From contig JBFMCS010000048.1 of NCBI GenBank assembly GCA_040754315.1, forward strand, positions 1 to 49,216: DNA of 49,216 nt, read 5' to 3'. The position numbers were made by a program, and so were the translations under genes. Within the stretch, counting starts at the first letter, position 1. Each line of letters starts with the position of its first letter. Below, in pieces: positions 17,595 to 26,683 of the stretch. Source of the stretch: Bacillota bacterium. GTDB taxonomy: Bacteria; Bacillota; Sulfobacillia; DUSP01; JBFMCS01. The notes below the pieces were generated by a model. The model ran no database searches. It was not told the origin of the DNA and was given only the letters and a program-made list of their open reading frames with translations.

Positions 17595-19141
17595 GCCTGG
17601 TCCTCCGCTAGCCATGCTTGAATGAGCTGGGCTGCAGCCTCAGGCTGGTCCTTGACGAGGCTCTCTATCCCTGATAGCTCTGTGCGCTTTTCGATCGCCG
17701 CCATCAGGGCTGGCATGTCGACCTCCTTGGGCAGATGGACCTTTTGTGGTTCCGCTGCGGCCCGAGCCTTCTTGCCCTTCCTCCGCCAGCGCATGGCCAC
17801 GAGGGCAAGTAGCCCCGCGCCTACCCCCGCCCCAATGTAGTGGGGCAACCTAAGGCCGGAGGACCCCGGGGCAGGTTCGGAAACCGGGTCGTCCCCGACC
17901 AGGTCATCCATCCACGATGTGTCGAAGGACATGCCCGTGACCATAACCTGATCACTACGGTTGGGGTCATACCCGATGGCGGCAGACACCGTCTCCTCTA
18001 CCGCCAGGCTCTCGGCTTCAGTCAGATCCCGGTTGATGACAACAGCCACCGACAAGCGCTTTAGCATGCCGGGGGCCACGACGATTCTCTCTTGGATCTG
18101 GTTTATTTCCACGTTCCGGGTGACCTCGGTCCTGCTGTACTCCTGTGGCCCGGACTGGGCACCCGTGGGGTATCCCGGGATGTCACCCTGGGTGGGAGGA
18201 CCTCCTGCCATCGCCCCCTCGCCGCGAAACACCTCTTCCAGCTCCTGCACCGAGCGAACCAGCCCGTCTGCGGTATCCGCAGGCTCAAAGAGATTGCGTT
18301 CCACGATGCGCTGGTCGAAGTCCATGTCCGCGGCGACCCTCACGAGCACATTGCCTGGACCGAACACCTGTTCCATGAGGGTCTCGACGCTGGATTGCAG
18401 TTCATACTGGAACTGCCTCAGTACGTCCCGGTGAACCCAGGCGTCCTGCCCCTGAGGGGATAGGTCAAGGATCCCTGCGGATAATATGTGGCCGTGGAAG
18501 TCCACCACGGTTACATTTTCAGGGTTAAGGCCCTCCACGCTGTGGGCTATCAGGTGGATAATGCCTTGGACCTGTTCAGGCTCGAGTTTAGCCATGGGTC
18601 TTAGTTTAAGAAGGACAGCAGCGGTGGCAGGGCGGTTCTGGCTTACAAAGAGGCTTGCCTCAGGAAGGACAATATGGACTCTGGCCTGTTCCACCTGGGC
18701 CACGCTGAGGAGGGTCCTTGAAAGCTCTCCCTGGAGTGCCCGGACATAGTTGGTGTGCCTTTCTGATTCGCTGGAGCCTATGCTGGTCTTGTCCAGGATC
18801 TCGAACCCTACGCTTCCTCCCCGGGGCAGCCCCTGCCCTGCCAGGAGCAGCCGGACCCGGTCGGCCTCTGAGGGAAGAACCTCCAGGCTGGTACCCCCCT
18901 CAGCTATCCGGTATGGCACCTTCTGCTGGTCCAGGATCTCCACCATGGCGGAGGCGTCAGCAGCGTCCAGGTTCCGGTAAATGGTAGTGTACTGGGGCCC
19001 CTTGGCTGACAACGCCAAGAAGACGACCAGGCCACATGCGACCGCAAGCCCAGCCAGCGTTACCGCCAGCCGGCTCCCTCCTGTCATGCCTGACCAAGTT
19101 TGAAGCAAGCGCTGGAATAAGGTCTTAGGCTCCCCGGCCAT
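17591..19141 (-). CDS. fliF: Flagellar MS-ring protein FliF
   Basis: About 516 residues. Two membrane helices, near residues 25-45 and 430-450, flank the periplasmic ring-building domains; family segments include YTTIYRNLDAADASAMVEIL, GSVGFEILDKTSIGSSES and ARVHIVLPEASLFVSQNRPA. The C-terminal tail binds FliG. Start at ATG 19141 (MAGEPKTLFQRLL); the GTG-type start at 19168 is further out and lacks support. FliF starts basal body assembly. Confidence 0.97.
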   Translation of the reverse strand: MAGEPKTLFQRLLQTWSGMTGGSRLAVTLAGLAVACGLVVFLALSAKGPQYTTIYRNLDAADASAMVEILDQQKVPYRIAEGGTSLEVLPSEADRVRLLLAGQGLPRGGSVGFEILDKTSIGSSESERHTNYVRALQGELSRTLLSVAQVEQARVHIVLPEASLFVSQNRPATAAVLLKLRPMAKLEPEQVQGIIHLIAHSVEGLNPENVTVVDFHGHILSAGILDLSPQGQDAWVHRDVLRQFQYELQSSVETLMEQVFGPGNVLVRVAADMDFDQRIVERNLFEPADTADGLVRSVQELEEVFRGEGAMAGGPPTQGDIPGYPTGAQSGPQEYSRTEVTRNVEINQIQERIVVAPGMLKRLSVAVVINRDLTEAESLAVEETVSAAIGYDPNRSDQVMVTGMSFDTSWMDDLVGDDPVSEPAPGSSGLRLPHYIGAGVGAGLLALVAMRWRRKGKKARAAAEPQKVHLPKEVDMPALMAAIEKRTELSGIESLVKDQPEAAAQLIQAWLAEDQA

Positions 19142-19193
19142 GCTCAGCCCAACCCCCCGGCAATCCACTGTTCTCGTCTAGTGATCGGTTTTG

Positions 19194-19490
19194 TCAGACC
19201 TGCATCCGCATTATTTCCTGGTACGCCTCCAGCGCCTTGTTGCGGATCTGAATGGCCAGTTCCGTTGCGATCCTAGCCTTCTCCGTGGCTAGCACCACCT
19301 CATGCAGATCCTCAACGTCCCCGGCAGCGAGGCGCACCGACTGCGTATCCGCTTCCTTCTGCAGGGCATCAGCCTGGTTTATGGCGTCCCTCAGAAGATC
19401 CCCAAAACCATTCCAGTCAGTCTTGGGGGTTGCTGGGCGCCCCAGGCTCGCGGGCGCGCCTATCCCCGGCCCAACCTTCAGCACTTCCAC
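19194..19490 (-). CDS. fliE: Flagellar MS ring-rod junction protein FliE
   Basis: 98 residues, alpha-helical, with the family pattern FGDLLRDAINQADALQKEAD, LAAGDVEDLHEVVLATEKA and the ending LEAYQEIMRMQV. FliE joins the MS ring to the proximal rod. It lies between flgC and fliF, the canonical place, 16 bases after flgC. Confidence 0.96.
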   Translation of the reverse strand: MEVLKVGPGIGAPASLGRPATPKTDWNGFGDLLRDAINQADALQKEADTQSVRLAAGDVEDLHEVVLATEKARIATELAIQIRNKALEAYQEIMRMQV

Positions 19491-19506
19491 TCAGGCTCCC
19501 TCCCAC

Positions 19507-19968
19507 TTAACCCCGGCCAATATCCAGGGCCCGAGTTGCCATGCGCTTGAAAGACTCTATGGCCGCCAGGTTTGCCTCATAGGCTCGCGTGGCGGAAATC
19601 ATGTCCACCATCTCTACCACTACGTCAACGTTGGGCCCCTCGACATAGCCGTTTTCGTCGGCGTCGGGATGCCCAGGATCGTACCTCACCAGCAGTGGTG
19701 ATGTGTCCTCTGCCACCGCGGTTACCCTCACCCCGGCCGATAAACCCGCTGCCCGGTCCAGCCAGGACCCACCCTTCATGAAGCCCTGGAGCATCTGGAT
19801 GAAGCCACCGCCCCTGGTGGCCAGCACCGGCACCCTCCGCCTGAAGGGCCCTCCCTCGGCGGTCCTAGTGGTGTTGGCGTTAGCCAGGTTGTTAGCTATG
19901 AGGTCAAGCCTGAGCCGCTGCGCGGTGAGACCCGAGGCGCTAGTGTTCAAGGCATTAAAGAACCCCAT
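19507..19968 (-). CDS. flgC: Flagellar rod protein FlgC
   Basis: 153 residues. Begins MGFFNALNTSASGLTAQRLR with the rod-protein motif ANNLANANTTRTAEGGPFRR, contains the family PGHPDADENGYVEGPNVDVV segment and ends in the C-terminal helix DMISATRAYEANLAAIESFK. Builds the proximal rod with FlgB and FlgF. It starts three bases after flgB ends, so the two are probably coupled. Confidence 0.97.
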   Translation of the reverse strand: MGFFNALNTSASGLTAQRLRLDLIANNLANANTTRTAEGGPFRRRVPVLATRGGGFIQMLQGFMKGGSWLDRAAGLSAGVRVTAVAEDTSPLLVRYDPGHPDADENGYVEGPNVDVVVEMVDMISATRAYEANLAAIESFKRMATRALDIGRG

Positions 19969-19971
19969 TCA

Positions 19972-20388
19972 TCAGCGCCTCCCCTCATTGACGGCGGTGC
20001 GCAAGAGCGACATCTTCTTGTGGATTTGCTGCGACAGGGCGTCGAAGAACAGTGTGTTCTTGGTGAGTTCGGCCATCTCGCGCTCAATGTCCACATTGTT
20101 TCCGTCCGGCCTCTGTGATGTTGCACCGCCGGGTACCACAACTGCCCTGACCTGTCCCAGTCTCCCGGCCTGTCCTTGCAGGTGCATAACACTAGTGGTA
20201 ACCATTGTCACACCCTGTCTTGCCGCCACAGCCTCCTTCAATGCCTCGGAAAACCTTACGTCCGACCTTTTGAACCCCGGCGTGTCAGCGTTGGATATGT
20301 TGTCGGACAACACCCGGTGCCTTAGCCCTGCCGCCTGAAGGCCCCGGCGCAGGACGTCTACAACGCCCACTCTTCCCTCAGCCAGCAT
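19972..20388 (-). CDS. flgB: Flagellar rod protein FlgB
   Basis: 138 residues. Rod-protein motif RHRVLSDNISNADTPGFKRS near the N-terminus; C-terminal part EMAELTKNTLFFDALSQQIH as in FlgB. The ATG at 20388 follows a GGGGGG stretch seven bases away; a GTG seven codons in, behind GAGGGAAGA, is a possible alternative. It is the first gene of the flagellar operon, and its leader carries the c-di-GMP riboswitch at 20471-20555. Confidence 0.96.
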   Translation of the reverse strand: MLAEGRVGVVDVLRRGLQAAGLRHRVLSDNISNADTPGFKRSDVRFSEALKEAVAARQGVTMVTTSVMHLQGQAGRLGQVRAVVVPGGATSQRPDGNNVDIEREMAELTKNTLFFDALSQQIHKKMSLLRTAVNEGRR

Positions 20389-20419
20389 ATGGACACCCCC
20401 CCCCGGTCAAAATACTGAA

Positions 20420-20451
20420 GGCCCATCCTTGCCGTCTGGCGAAGATGGGCC
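20420..20451 (-). terminator. Riboswitch expression-platform hairpin, possible terminator
   Basis: On the minus strand the arms GGCCCATC and GATGGGCC pair over eight bases, with an inner GCC-AGAC-GGC helix, followed by TTCAGTATTTT. The U-tract is interrupted, so intrinsic termination would be imperfect. The position, 20 bases after the riboswitch core and 32 bases before flgB, fits an expression platform. Whether ligand turns expression on or off cannot be read from the sequence without modelling the alternative fold. Confidence 0.55.
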
Positions 20452-20470
20452 AAGCAAAACTTCATTCCCC

Positions 20471-20555
20471 CTTCGGCAGCCCGGCCGTCCTAACCTGTTG
20501 GTCGTAGACCCGTAGGCTTTGCGTCCCCGTCTTTTGACGGGTTTGCCCTTTTCGG
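20471..20555 (-). ncRNA. Cyclic di-GMP class I (GEMM) riboswitch
   Basis: The minus strand shows the class I landmarks in order: AAAAGGGCAAACC, a P1b-like hairpin CCGTC-AAAA-GACGG, GGGACGCAAAGCC, the second stem with the CTA segment, and the closing GGCCGGGCTGCCG. The GGGCAAACC and GACGCAAAGCC blocks are the most diagnostic parts of the GEMM-I consensus. It lies in the leader of flgB, a frequent site for such riboswitches, and is followed by a stem-loop. A short frame across the same bases (20462-20653, minus) is not a gene. Confidence 0.88.
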
Positions 20556-20598
20556 TTTGGGAAATCCCTTAAAATGTTCCTACTAGCAATTGACGCCA

Positions 20599-20670
20599 TT
20601 CGGCATATATCCGAAATCTCCTTCTTTTTTGGAAAAAAATTTAGGCCGACCATTTTTTGCTAAGTTGGCG
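20599..20670 (-). repeat. Direct repeat copy A, upstream of the riboswitch
   Basis: About 70 bases sharing a core with copy B at 21507-21580. On the minus strand the core reads TTTTTTCC-AAAAA-N-GAAGGAG-ATTTCGGAT, then a variable stretch and TGCCGAA. TTCGG and CCGAA can pair as a small hairpin, and TGCCGAA fits the Spo0A-box core TGNCGAA. Role unknown: it could be a promoter-type element or a duplicated flank of the transposase relic that lies between the copies. Confidence 0.6.
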
Positions 20671-20771
20671 CCGCAAGAGTAGCATGTAGTATGTATGGAG
20701 GTGTTGCCGTAGGCAAAAGAAAACGGCCATCGTTATTTTTTACATTCTTGGCTTTCGGTTGGTATAAAACT

Positions 20772-21431
20772 ATGTGCGGCGCAAACAAGGAACTCAAGGA
20801 TTACATCCTCGACGGCTCTGGGTACCGGCAGATCGGCGATGATTACAGAATCAAGTCCAGGCTGTATACGCCCGAAATTGCCGGCAGCAATGCCAAAGGA
20901 AGCAGGAGCAAAGTCCGCATTGACGAAAAGCAGGTCATGTCTTACAGCCCCGAGTACGGTCGCAAGGCAAAGGCTGACGGTGAACCAGTCCTCCTAATCA
21001 TAACTATGGAAGGCAAGGATATTAAGGAAATTATTACTGCAAACAGCTCAGTTCCAGGCCCTTAAATCAGCATAGTTATTGCGCGGGAGGTCAGGCAGTC
21101 ACGAAAAGACCTTGAAGTCCGCCCCTGTCTATCTTTCGCGCAATGACCACATACAGGCGCATTTCCTTGCTGTTTCGTTGCTCTTGTTATCGCACGCCTG
21201 CTGGCGCAGTGTCTCCGAAACAAATGGTCGATCCCAAGGGTCGTGGAAAGCCTGAACAAATAATCAGGAAGCCATCTCGAAGAAAGCTGGCATGTCTTCG
21301 ACCACGCCGAAGGGATCACAATACCAATCACCGAAAAGCTCGGTGTAGATCTCAGCCGCAAGCATCTTAGATTAGGGGGCATTAAAAAATCCTGGGAGCA
21401 CGAAAGCCTGAATTCGCACCTCGTTATGTAA
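20772..21431 (+). pseudogene. Decayed IS1634-family transposase
   Basis: The frame from about 20772 encodes NKELKDYILDGSGYRQIGDD, YRIKSRLYTPEI and VRIDEKQVMSYSPEYGRKAK, which match the middle of IS1634-type (IS4-superfamily) transposases. That frame runs off to a stop at 21063-21065. C-terminal pieces follow in other frames: SRKDLEVRPVYLSRNDHIQA-like sequence around 21095-21160, and EESWHVFDHAEG, LGVDLSRKHLRLGGIKKSWE up to the TAA at 21429-21431. So there is an internal deletion, at least two frameshifts and an internal stop. The N-terminal third is missing. The element is dead, and its open part is often called as a hypothetical protein of about 124 residues (20691-21065). Confidence 0.85.
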
Positions 21432-21506
21432 CATAAAGATACCGCCGAGTACTTACTACACAGGTCTCGGCGGCATCTATTGCTCCGGTTTCTGCAAGAG
21501 CCAGAG

Positions 21507-21580
21507 TTCGGCACGAAATCCGAAATCTCCTTCGTTTTTGGAAAAAACTTAGACGTGCCTTTTCTTACTTAACTGGGCGC
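21507..21580 (-). repeat. Direct repeat copy B, just downstream of codY
   Basis: Same orientation as copy A, about 910 bases apart, with a 16-base identical block (20609-20624 and 21518-21533) inside a longer, imperfect match. On the minus strand it again shows AAGGAG, TTCGG and a TGCCGAA box. It begins 24 bases downstream of the codY stop codon. The decayed IS1634 transposase lies between the two copies. Confidence 0.6.
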
Positions 21581-21603
21581 GCCTGGTTTGAAACAAAATA
21601 CGA

Positions 21604-22386
21604 CTATACGCGCAGTTTGTTCAGTTCATCCAGAAGCCGGGGGTTCAGGACCTTGATGTAGGTTCCCTTCATGCCGAGGGAGCGAGATTCGATCACACCC
21701 GCGCTTTCGAACTTCCTCAAGGCATTGACGATGACCGAACGTGTGATCCCAACCCGGTCAGCAATCTTCGATGCCACGAGGAAGCCCTCCATGCCGTTGA
21801 GCTCCGAGAAGATGTGGTGTATGGCCTCGAGCTCTGAGTAGGAGAGGGTGCCTATGGCCACCTGCACAGCTGCCTTCTTTCTCGCCTCTTCCTCCACCCG
21901 CTCGGTTTTCCCTCTCAGCATCTCCATGGAAACCACTGTTGAACCATACTCCGCCAGGATCAGGTCTTCATCATTGAACTTGGAGCCATACCGGGCTAGG
22001 AGCAGGGTACCCAGGCGGTCACCCCCCCCAGCCATGGGGACTATGGTTGTAACCTTGCCCTCGAAGATGCAGGGCTCGCCCTCCTGGAACACGCACTTCT
22101 TCCCCTCCTGCATGCTGTTGGGGAACGTGTCGTCGATCTTCAGTAACTTGTCGTTATACCGCTGGGGGAATCTGCCCGCTGACAGCACCTCGTCCTTCAT
22201 GATACCACACTCAAACTCCCCCAGGAGGGCGTGACCCAGTATCATACCCTCCTTGTCAAGGAGGTACACGTTGGCCTCCACGAGCTCGGATAGCACCTTC
22301 GCCATGTCGTTAAACTCCACCGGGTGCCCGGCGGACTTCTGGAGTAGCCGGTTGAGTCTTCTTGTCTTCTCCAGCAGTGTTCTCAT
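21604..22386 (-). CDS. codY: GTP/branched-chain amino acid-sensing repressor CodY
   Basis: 260 residues. N-terminal GAF domain (about 1-155) with the BCAA-pocket region, starting [21 protein letters not shown]-terminal winged helix domain with [20 protein letters not shown], the conserved CodY recognition helix, and the ending [20 protein letters not shown]. CodY is a Firmicutes-wide regulator that represses nutrient-limitation genes, often including motility. Start at ATG 22386 behind GGAGGAA; the frame to 22425 overlaps hslU. The order xerC-hslV-hslU-codY-flgB is the standard Firmicutes arrangement. Confidence 0.97.
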   Translation of the reverse strand: MRTLLEKTRRLNRLLQKSAGHPVEFNDMAKVLSELVEANVYLLDKEGMILGHALLGEFECGIMKDEVLSAGRFPQRYNDKLLKIDDTFPNSMQEGKKCVFQEGEPCIFEGKVTTIVPMAGGGDRLGTLLLARYGSKFNDEDLILAEYGSTVVSMEMLRGKTERVEEEARKKAAVQVAIGTLSYSELEAIHHIFSELNGMEGFLVASKIADRVGITRSVIVNALRKFESAGVIESRSLGMKGTYIKVLNPRLLDELNKLRV

Positions 22387-22421
22387 ACTTTTTCTTCCTC
22401 CCTTCCCCGCTTCTGGGCCTC

Positions 22422-23825
<1,404 letters not shown>

Positions 23826-23827
23826 TC

Positions 23828-24373
23828 CTATTCCTCCTGCAACCCAATGTCTTCCACCGTGAGGGTGTCATTGGTGAAGACACATATTGAAGATGCGATT
23901 TTCAAGGCCTCCTCTGCTATGCGCCGGGGCTCCAGCGTGGTGTGGGCCTTGAGGGCCCTGGCGGCAGCCAGGGCATACGGGCCACCGGATCCGATGGCGG
24001 CAATCCGGTCATCAGGTTCGATGACCTCTCCGCCCCCCGACACAAGAAGGAGGTGGTTCCTGTCCATGACCAAGAGCAGTGCCTCCAGGCGCCTAAGGAC
24101 CTTGTCGGTTCTCCAATCCTTGGCGAGTTCCACGGCAGCCCTAGGGAGGTTCCCCCGGAATTCCTTGAGCTTGCCTTCGAACTTTTCGAAAAGGGTAAAC
24201 GCGTCCGCCACCGACCCGGCGAAACCGGCCAGCACCTTCCCATCATAAAGCCTGCGAACCTTGTGAGCCTGTTGCTTGATAATTGTCCTGTTCTCCAGGG
24301 TAACCTGGCCGTCGCCGGCCATGGCACCCCGGCCATCATCCAGGACCGCCACTATCGTCGTGCCCCGGATCAT
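23828..24373 (-). CDS. hslV: HslUV protease peptidase subunit HslV (ClpQ)
   Basis: 181 residues. N-terminal segment [20 protein letters not shown], whose first Thr becomes the catalytic residue after processing, the usual [20 protein letters not shown] and a [14 protein letters not shown] segment near the C-terminus. The ATG at 24373 is preceded by GGAGG; the frame to 24391 overlaps xerC. It is a bacterial proteasome-like peptidase of the HslUV complex. Confidence 0.97.
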   Translation of the reverse strand: MIRGTTIVAVLDDGRGAMAGDGQVTLENRTIIKQQAHKVRRLYDGKVLAGFAGSVADAFTLFEKFEGKLKEFRGNLPRAAVELAKDWRTDKVLRRLEALLLVMDRNHLLLVSGGGEVIEPDDRIAAIGSGGPYALAAARALKAHTTLEPRRIAEEALKIASSICVFTNDTLTVEDIGLQEE

Positions 24374-24387
24374 TACGTGCCCTCCGT

Positions 24388-25308
24388 TCATGCCCTGGGG
24401 TGAGCCCTCAGGTAGACCTCCTTGAGCCTTTCCTTGGTGACGTGAGTGTAGATCTGGGTTGTGGACACACTGGCATGGCCTAGCATCTCCTGAACGCTCC
24501 TGAGGTCCGCCCCGGCATCAAGCATGTGCGTGGCGAAGGAGTGCCTCAAGGTGTGGGGGCTGGGGGCTCCTGCGAGGCCCGCCTTGCGGCTGCACCGTGT
24601 CATGATCTCCCTGACCCCGCGGTCCGTAAGGCGGCTGCCCCTGGCGTTCAGGAACAGGGCCCTCTCTCCAGGGTTCCTGGCAAGCCGGGACCTCCCCCGG
24701 GCGAAGTAAAGTCCCAGGGCCTCGATGGCCTTACTTCCCAGGGGCACGAAGCGTTCCTTGCCCCCCTTGCCCACGACCTGGACGTAGCCCACGGAGCTGT
24801 CCACATCCCCCAGGTCCAGGGATACCAGCTCAGCCACACGCAGGCCAGCGCCGTAAAGGGTCTCCAAAATCGCCCTGTCCCGGGTGCCCAGGGGTGAGGA
24901 TATGTCCTGAGACTCTATGAGGCGTTCCACATCCGGCGAGTAAAGGAACCCCGGGAGTGGCCTGCCCTTCTTGATCAGAGGGATCATGGCCGCTGGGTTC
25001 AAGGTGAGGTGGCCCTCCCTGACCAGGAACCTCATGAAGGACCTCAGGGCTGAGTGCTTGCGCGCGATGCTTCGCTTGGAGTAGCCCTGGTCGTGCAGGT
25101 AAGCCAGGAACCTGCGCACGGTGGAGACATCCATCTGGGAACCCCCCCCTGCGCACCCTGGGAAATGAAAAAACTGGGACAGATCCCCAGAATAGGAGCT
25201 AATGGTCCTAACCGAACAGCCTTTTTCAGCGGAAAGGGTTCCTAGAAACATGTCCACCAGACGGCTCCACTCAGCTCCGGGTTCTCTCGGCTCGCCGCCC
25301 ACAACCAT
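24388..25308 (-). CDS. xerC: Tyrosine recombinase XerC
   Basis: 306 residues. N-terminal SAM-like core-binding domain (about 1-95) and a catalytic domain with the R-H-R-H-Y set: Arg in [38 protein letters not shown], a His in [15 protein letters not shown] and the nucleophile Tyr there. It resolves chromosome dimers at dif with XerD. The ATG at 25308 sits behind GGGGGAG; a GTG at 25338 has no good ribosome site. Position between trmFO and hslV is the usual one. XerC rather than XerD is by synteny. Confidence 0.93.
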   Translation of the reverse strand: MVVGGEPREPGAEWSRLVDMFLGTLSAEKGCSVRTISSYSGDLSQFFHFPGCAGGGSQMDVSTVRRFLAYLHDQGYSKRSIARKHSALRSFMRFLVREGHLTLNPAAMIPLIKKGRPLPGFLYSPDVERLIESQDISSPLGTRDRAILETLYGAGLRVAELVSLDLGDVDSSVGYVQVVGKGGKERFVPLGSKAIEALGLYFARGRSRLARNPGERALFLNARGSRLTDRGVREIMTRCSRKAGLAGAPSPHTLRHSFATHMLDAGADLRSVQEMLGHASVSTTQIYTHVTKERLKEVYLRAHPRA

Positions 25309-25363
25309 AGCGGTCTCCCCCGTCTCCCATTTTGACACGCATTTATGTTACCACACCTAGGCT

Positions 25364-26683
25364 CTAGTTGGCAATAGTATAAGTCATAATTTTCACCATA
25401 TTATCCACACACTCCAGTGCCCGCTGGGCCATGGCCTCATGCCGCTCCCGCTTGGACCTCGGTCCCCCCTGAAGGGGAGGCAAGAGGCCAAAGCTGGCCT
25501 TCATGGGTTGGAAGACCTGGGGATTGGCCCGGCATATGTAGCCTATGAGAGCCCCCAGCATGGACTCGGGGGGTAACTCCACCGGGTCCAGCCCGGAGGA
25601 GCGCCTGGCCGCGTTCAGCCCTGCCCAGATGCCCGAGGCCGCGGATTCCATGTAACCCTCAACCCCCGTGACCTGGCCTGCCACGAAGAGGCCCTGTCTT
25701 GACCGGACCTCCAGGGTGGGCTCCAGCGCCCTAGGGGAACAGATGTAGGTGTTACGGTGCATGACCCCGTACCTCACGAATCCCGCCCGCTCCAGGCCGG
25801 GGATCATGCGGAATACCCTTCCCTGCTCCCCCCACTTGAGTCCCGTCTGGAAGCCCACCAGGTTGTAGAGGCGTCCTGAGGCATCCTCTCTTCTAAGCTG
25901 GACCACCGCGTAGGGTTGCCGGCCAGTGGCGGGGTCTACCAGGCCCACAGGCCTCAGCGGGCCGTAGCGAAGGGTGTCTTTGCCACGGCGGGCCAGCTCC
26001 TCCACGGGCAGGCAGCCCTCGAAGAACCGGGCCTCCTCAAAGGCGTGGCGCTGGGCTGCTTGGGCTCCCACCAGGGCGTTCCAAAAGTCCTCATACTCCT
26101 CCCTGTTCATAGGGCAGTTCACATAATCCTCGGAGCCATTTTCGTAACGGGAAGCGGTGAACACCCTCTCCCATGCTATGGAGTCCCCAGCGACTATGGG
26201 GGCGACTGCGTCGTAGAAGTAGAGGTTGTCCTCTCCTACCAGGCCTCTCAGGGCCTTGGCCAGTGACGGGCTAGTCAGCGGGCCTGTGGCCAGCACAGCA
26301 GGGGCCTGTGGTACTGCCTGGACCTCGCTGCGGTCCACCACAATAGAGGGGTTCCCCTCGATCTCCTGGGTGATGTGCCTGGAGAAGAGTCGCCTGTCCA
26401 CGGCCAAGGCTCGCCCGGCGGGCACCCGGGTGGCCTCGGCCGTCCTGAGCACCAGGGAGTCCAGTCTCCTCATCTCCTCTTTGAGGAGGCCTGAAGCACT
26501 GGACAGATCCCAGGAGCCCAGGGAGTTGGAGCACACAAGCTCGGCGAGGTCTCCTGTGGCGTGGGCGGGCGTCATTAACGCAGGCCTCATCTCCCGCAGG
26601 GTAACCTGGCAGCCCATGCGGGATGCGGCCCAGGCAGCCTCCACACCCGCAAGGCCGCCCCCTACAACCTCGATGGAGGGCAT
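25364..26683 (-). CDS. trmFO: tRNA (uracil-54-C5) methyltransferase TrmFO, folate/FAD dependent
   Basis: 439 residues. FAD-binding motif EVVGGGLAGVEAAW at the N-terminus, the conserved CSNSLGSWD and NCPMNREEYEDFW segments with the catalytic cysteines, and the ending motif FVAGQVTGVEGYMESAASGI. It makes m5U54 in the T-loop of tRNA with methylenetetrahydrofolate as carbon donor. Start at ATG 26683 overlapping the topA stop as TGATG; the longer frame to 26953 is topA read in another frame. Confidence 0.97.
   Translation of the reverse strand: MPSIEVVGGGLAGVEAAWAASRMGCQVTLREMRPALMTPAHATGDLAELVCSNSLGSWDLSSASGLLKEEMRRLDSLVLRTAEATRVPAGRALAVDRRLFSRHITQEIEGNPSIVVDRSEVQAVPQAPAVLATGPLTSPSLAKALRGLVGEDNLYFYDAVAPIVAGDSIAWERVFTASRYENGSEDYVNCPMNREEYEDFWNALVGAQAAQRHAFEEARFFEGCLPVEELARRGKDTLRYGPLRPVGLVDPATGRQPYAVVQLRREDASGRLYNLVGFQTGLKWGEQGRVFRMIPGLERAGFVRYGVMHRNTYICSPRALEPTLEVRSRQGLFVAGQVTGVEGYMESAASGIWAGLNAARRSSGLDPVELPPESMLGALIGYICRANPQVFQPMKASFGLLPPLQGGPRSKRERHEAMAQRALECVDNMVKIMTYTIAN

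Noticed and set aside
20462-20653. 63-codon minus-strand frame in the flgB leader
   Set aside because: Overlaps the riboswitch and its sequence has no protein-like pattern; RNA structure explains the region better.
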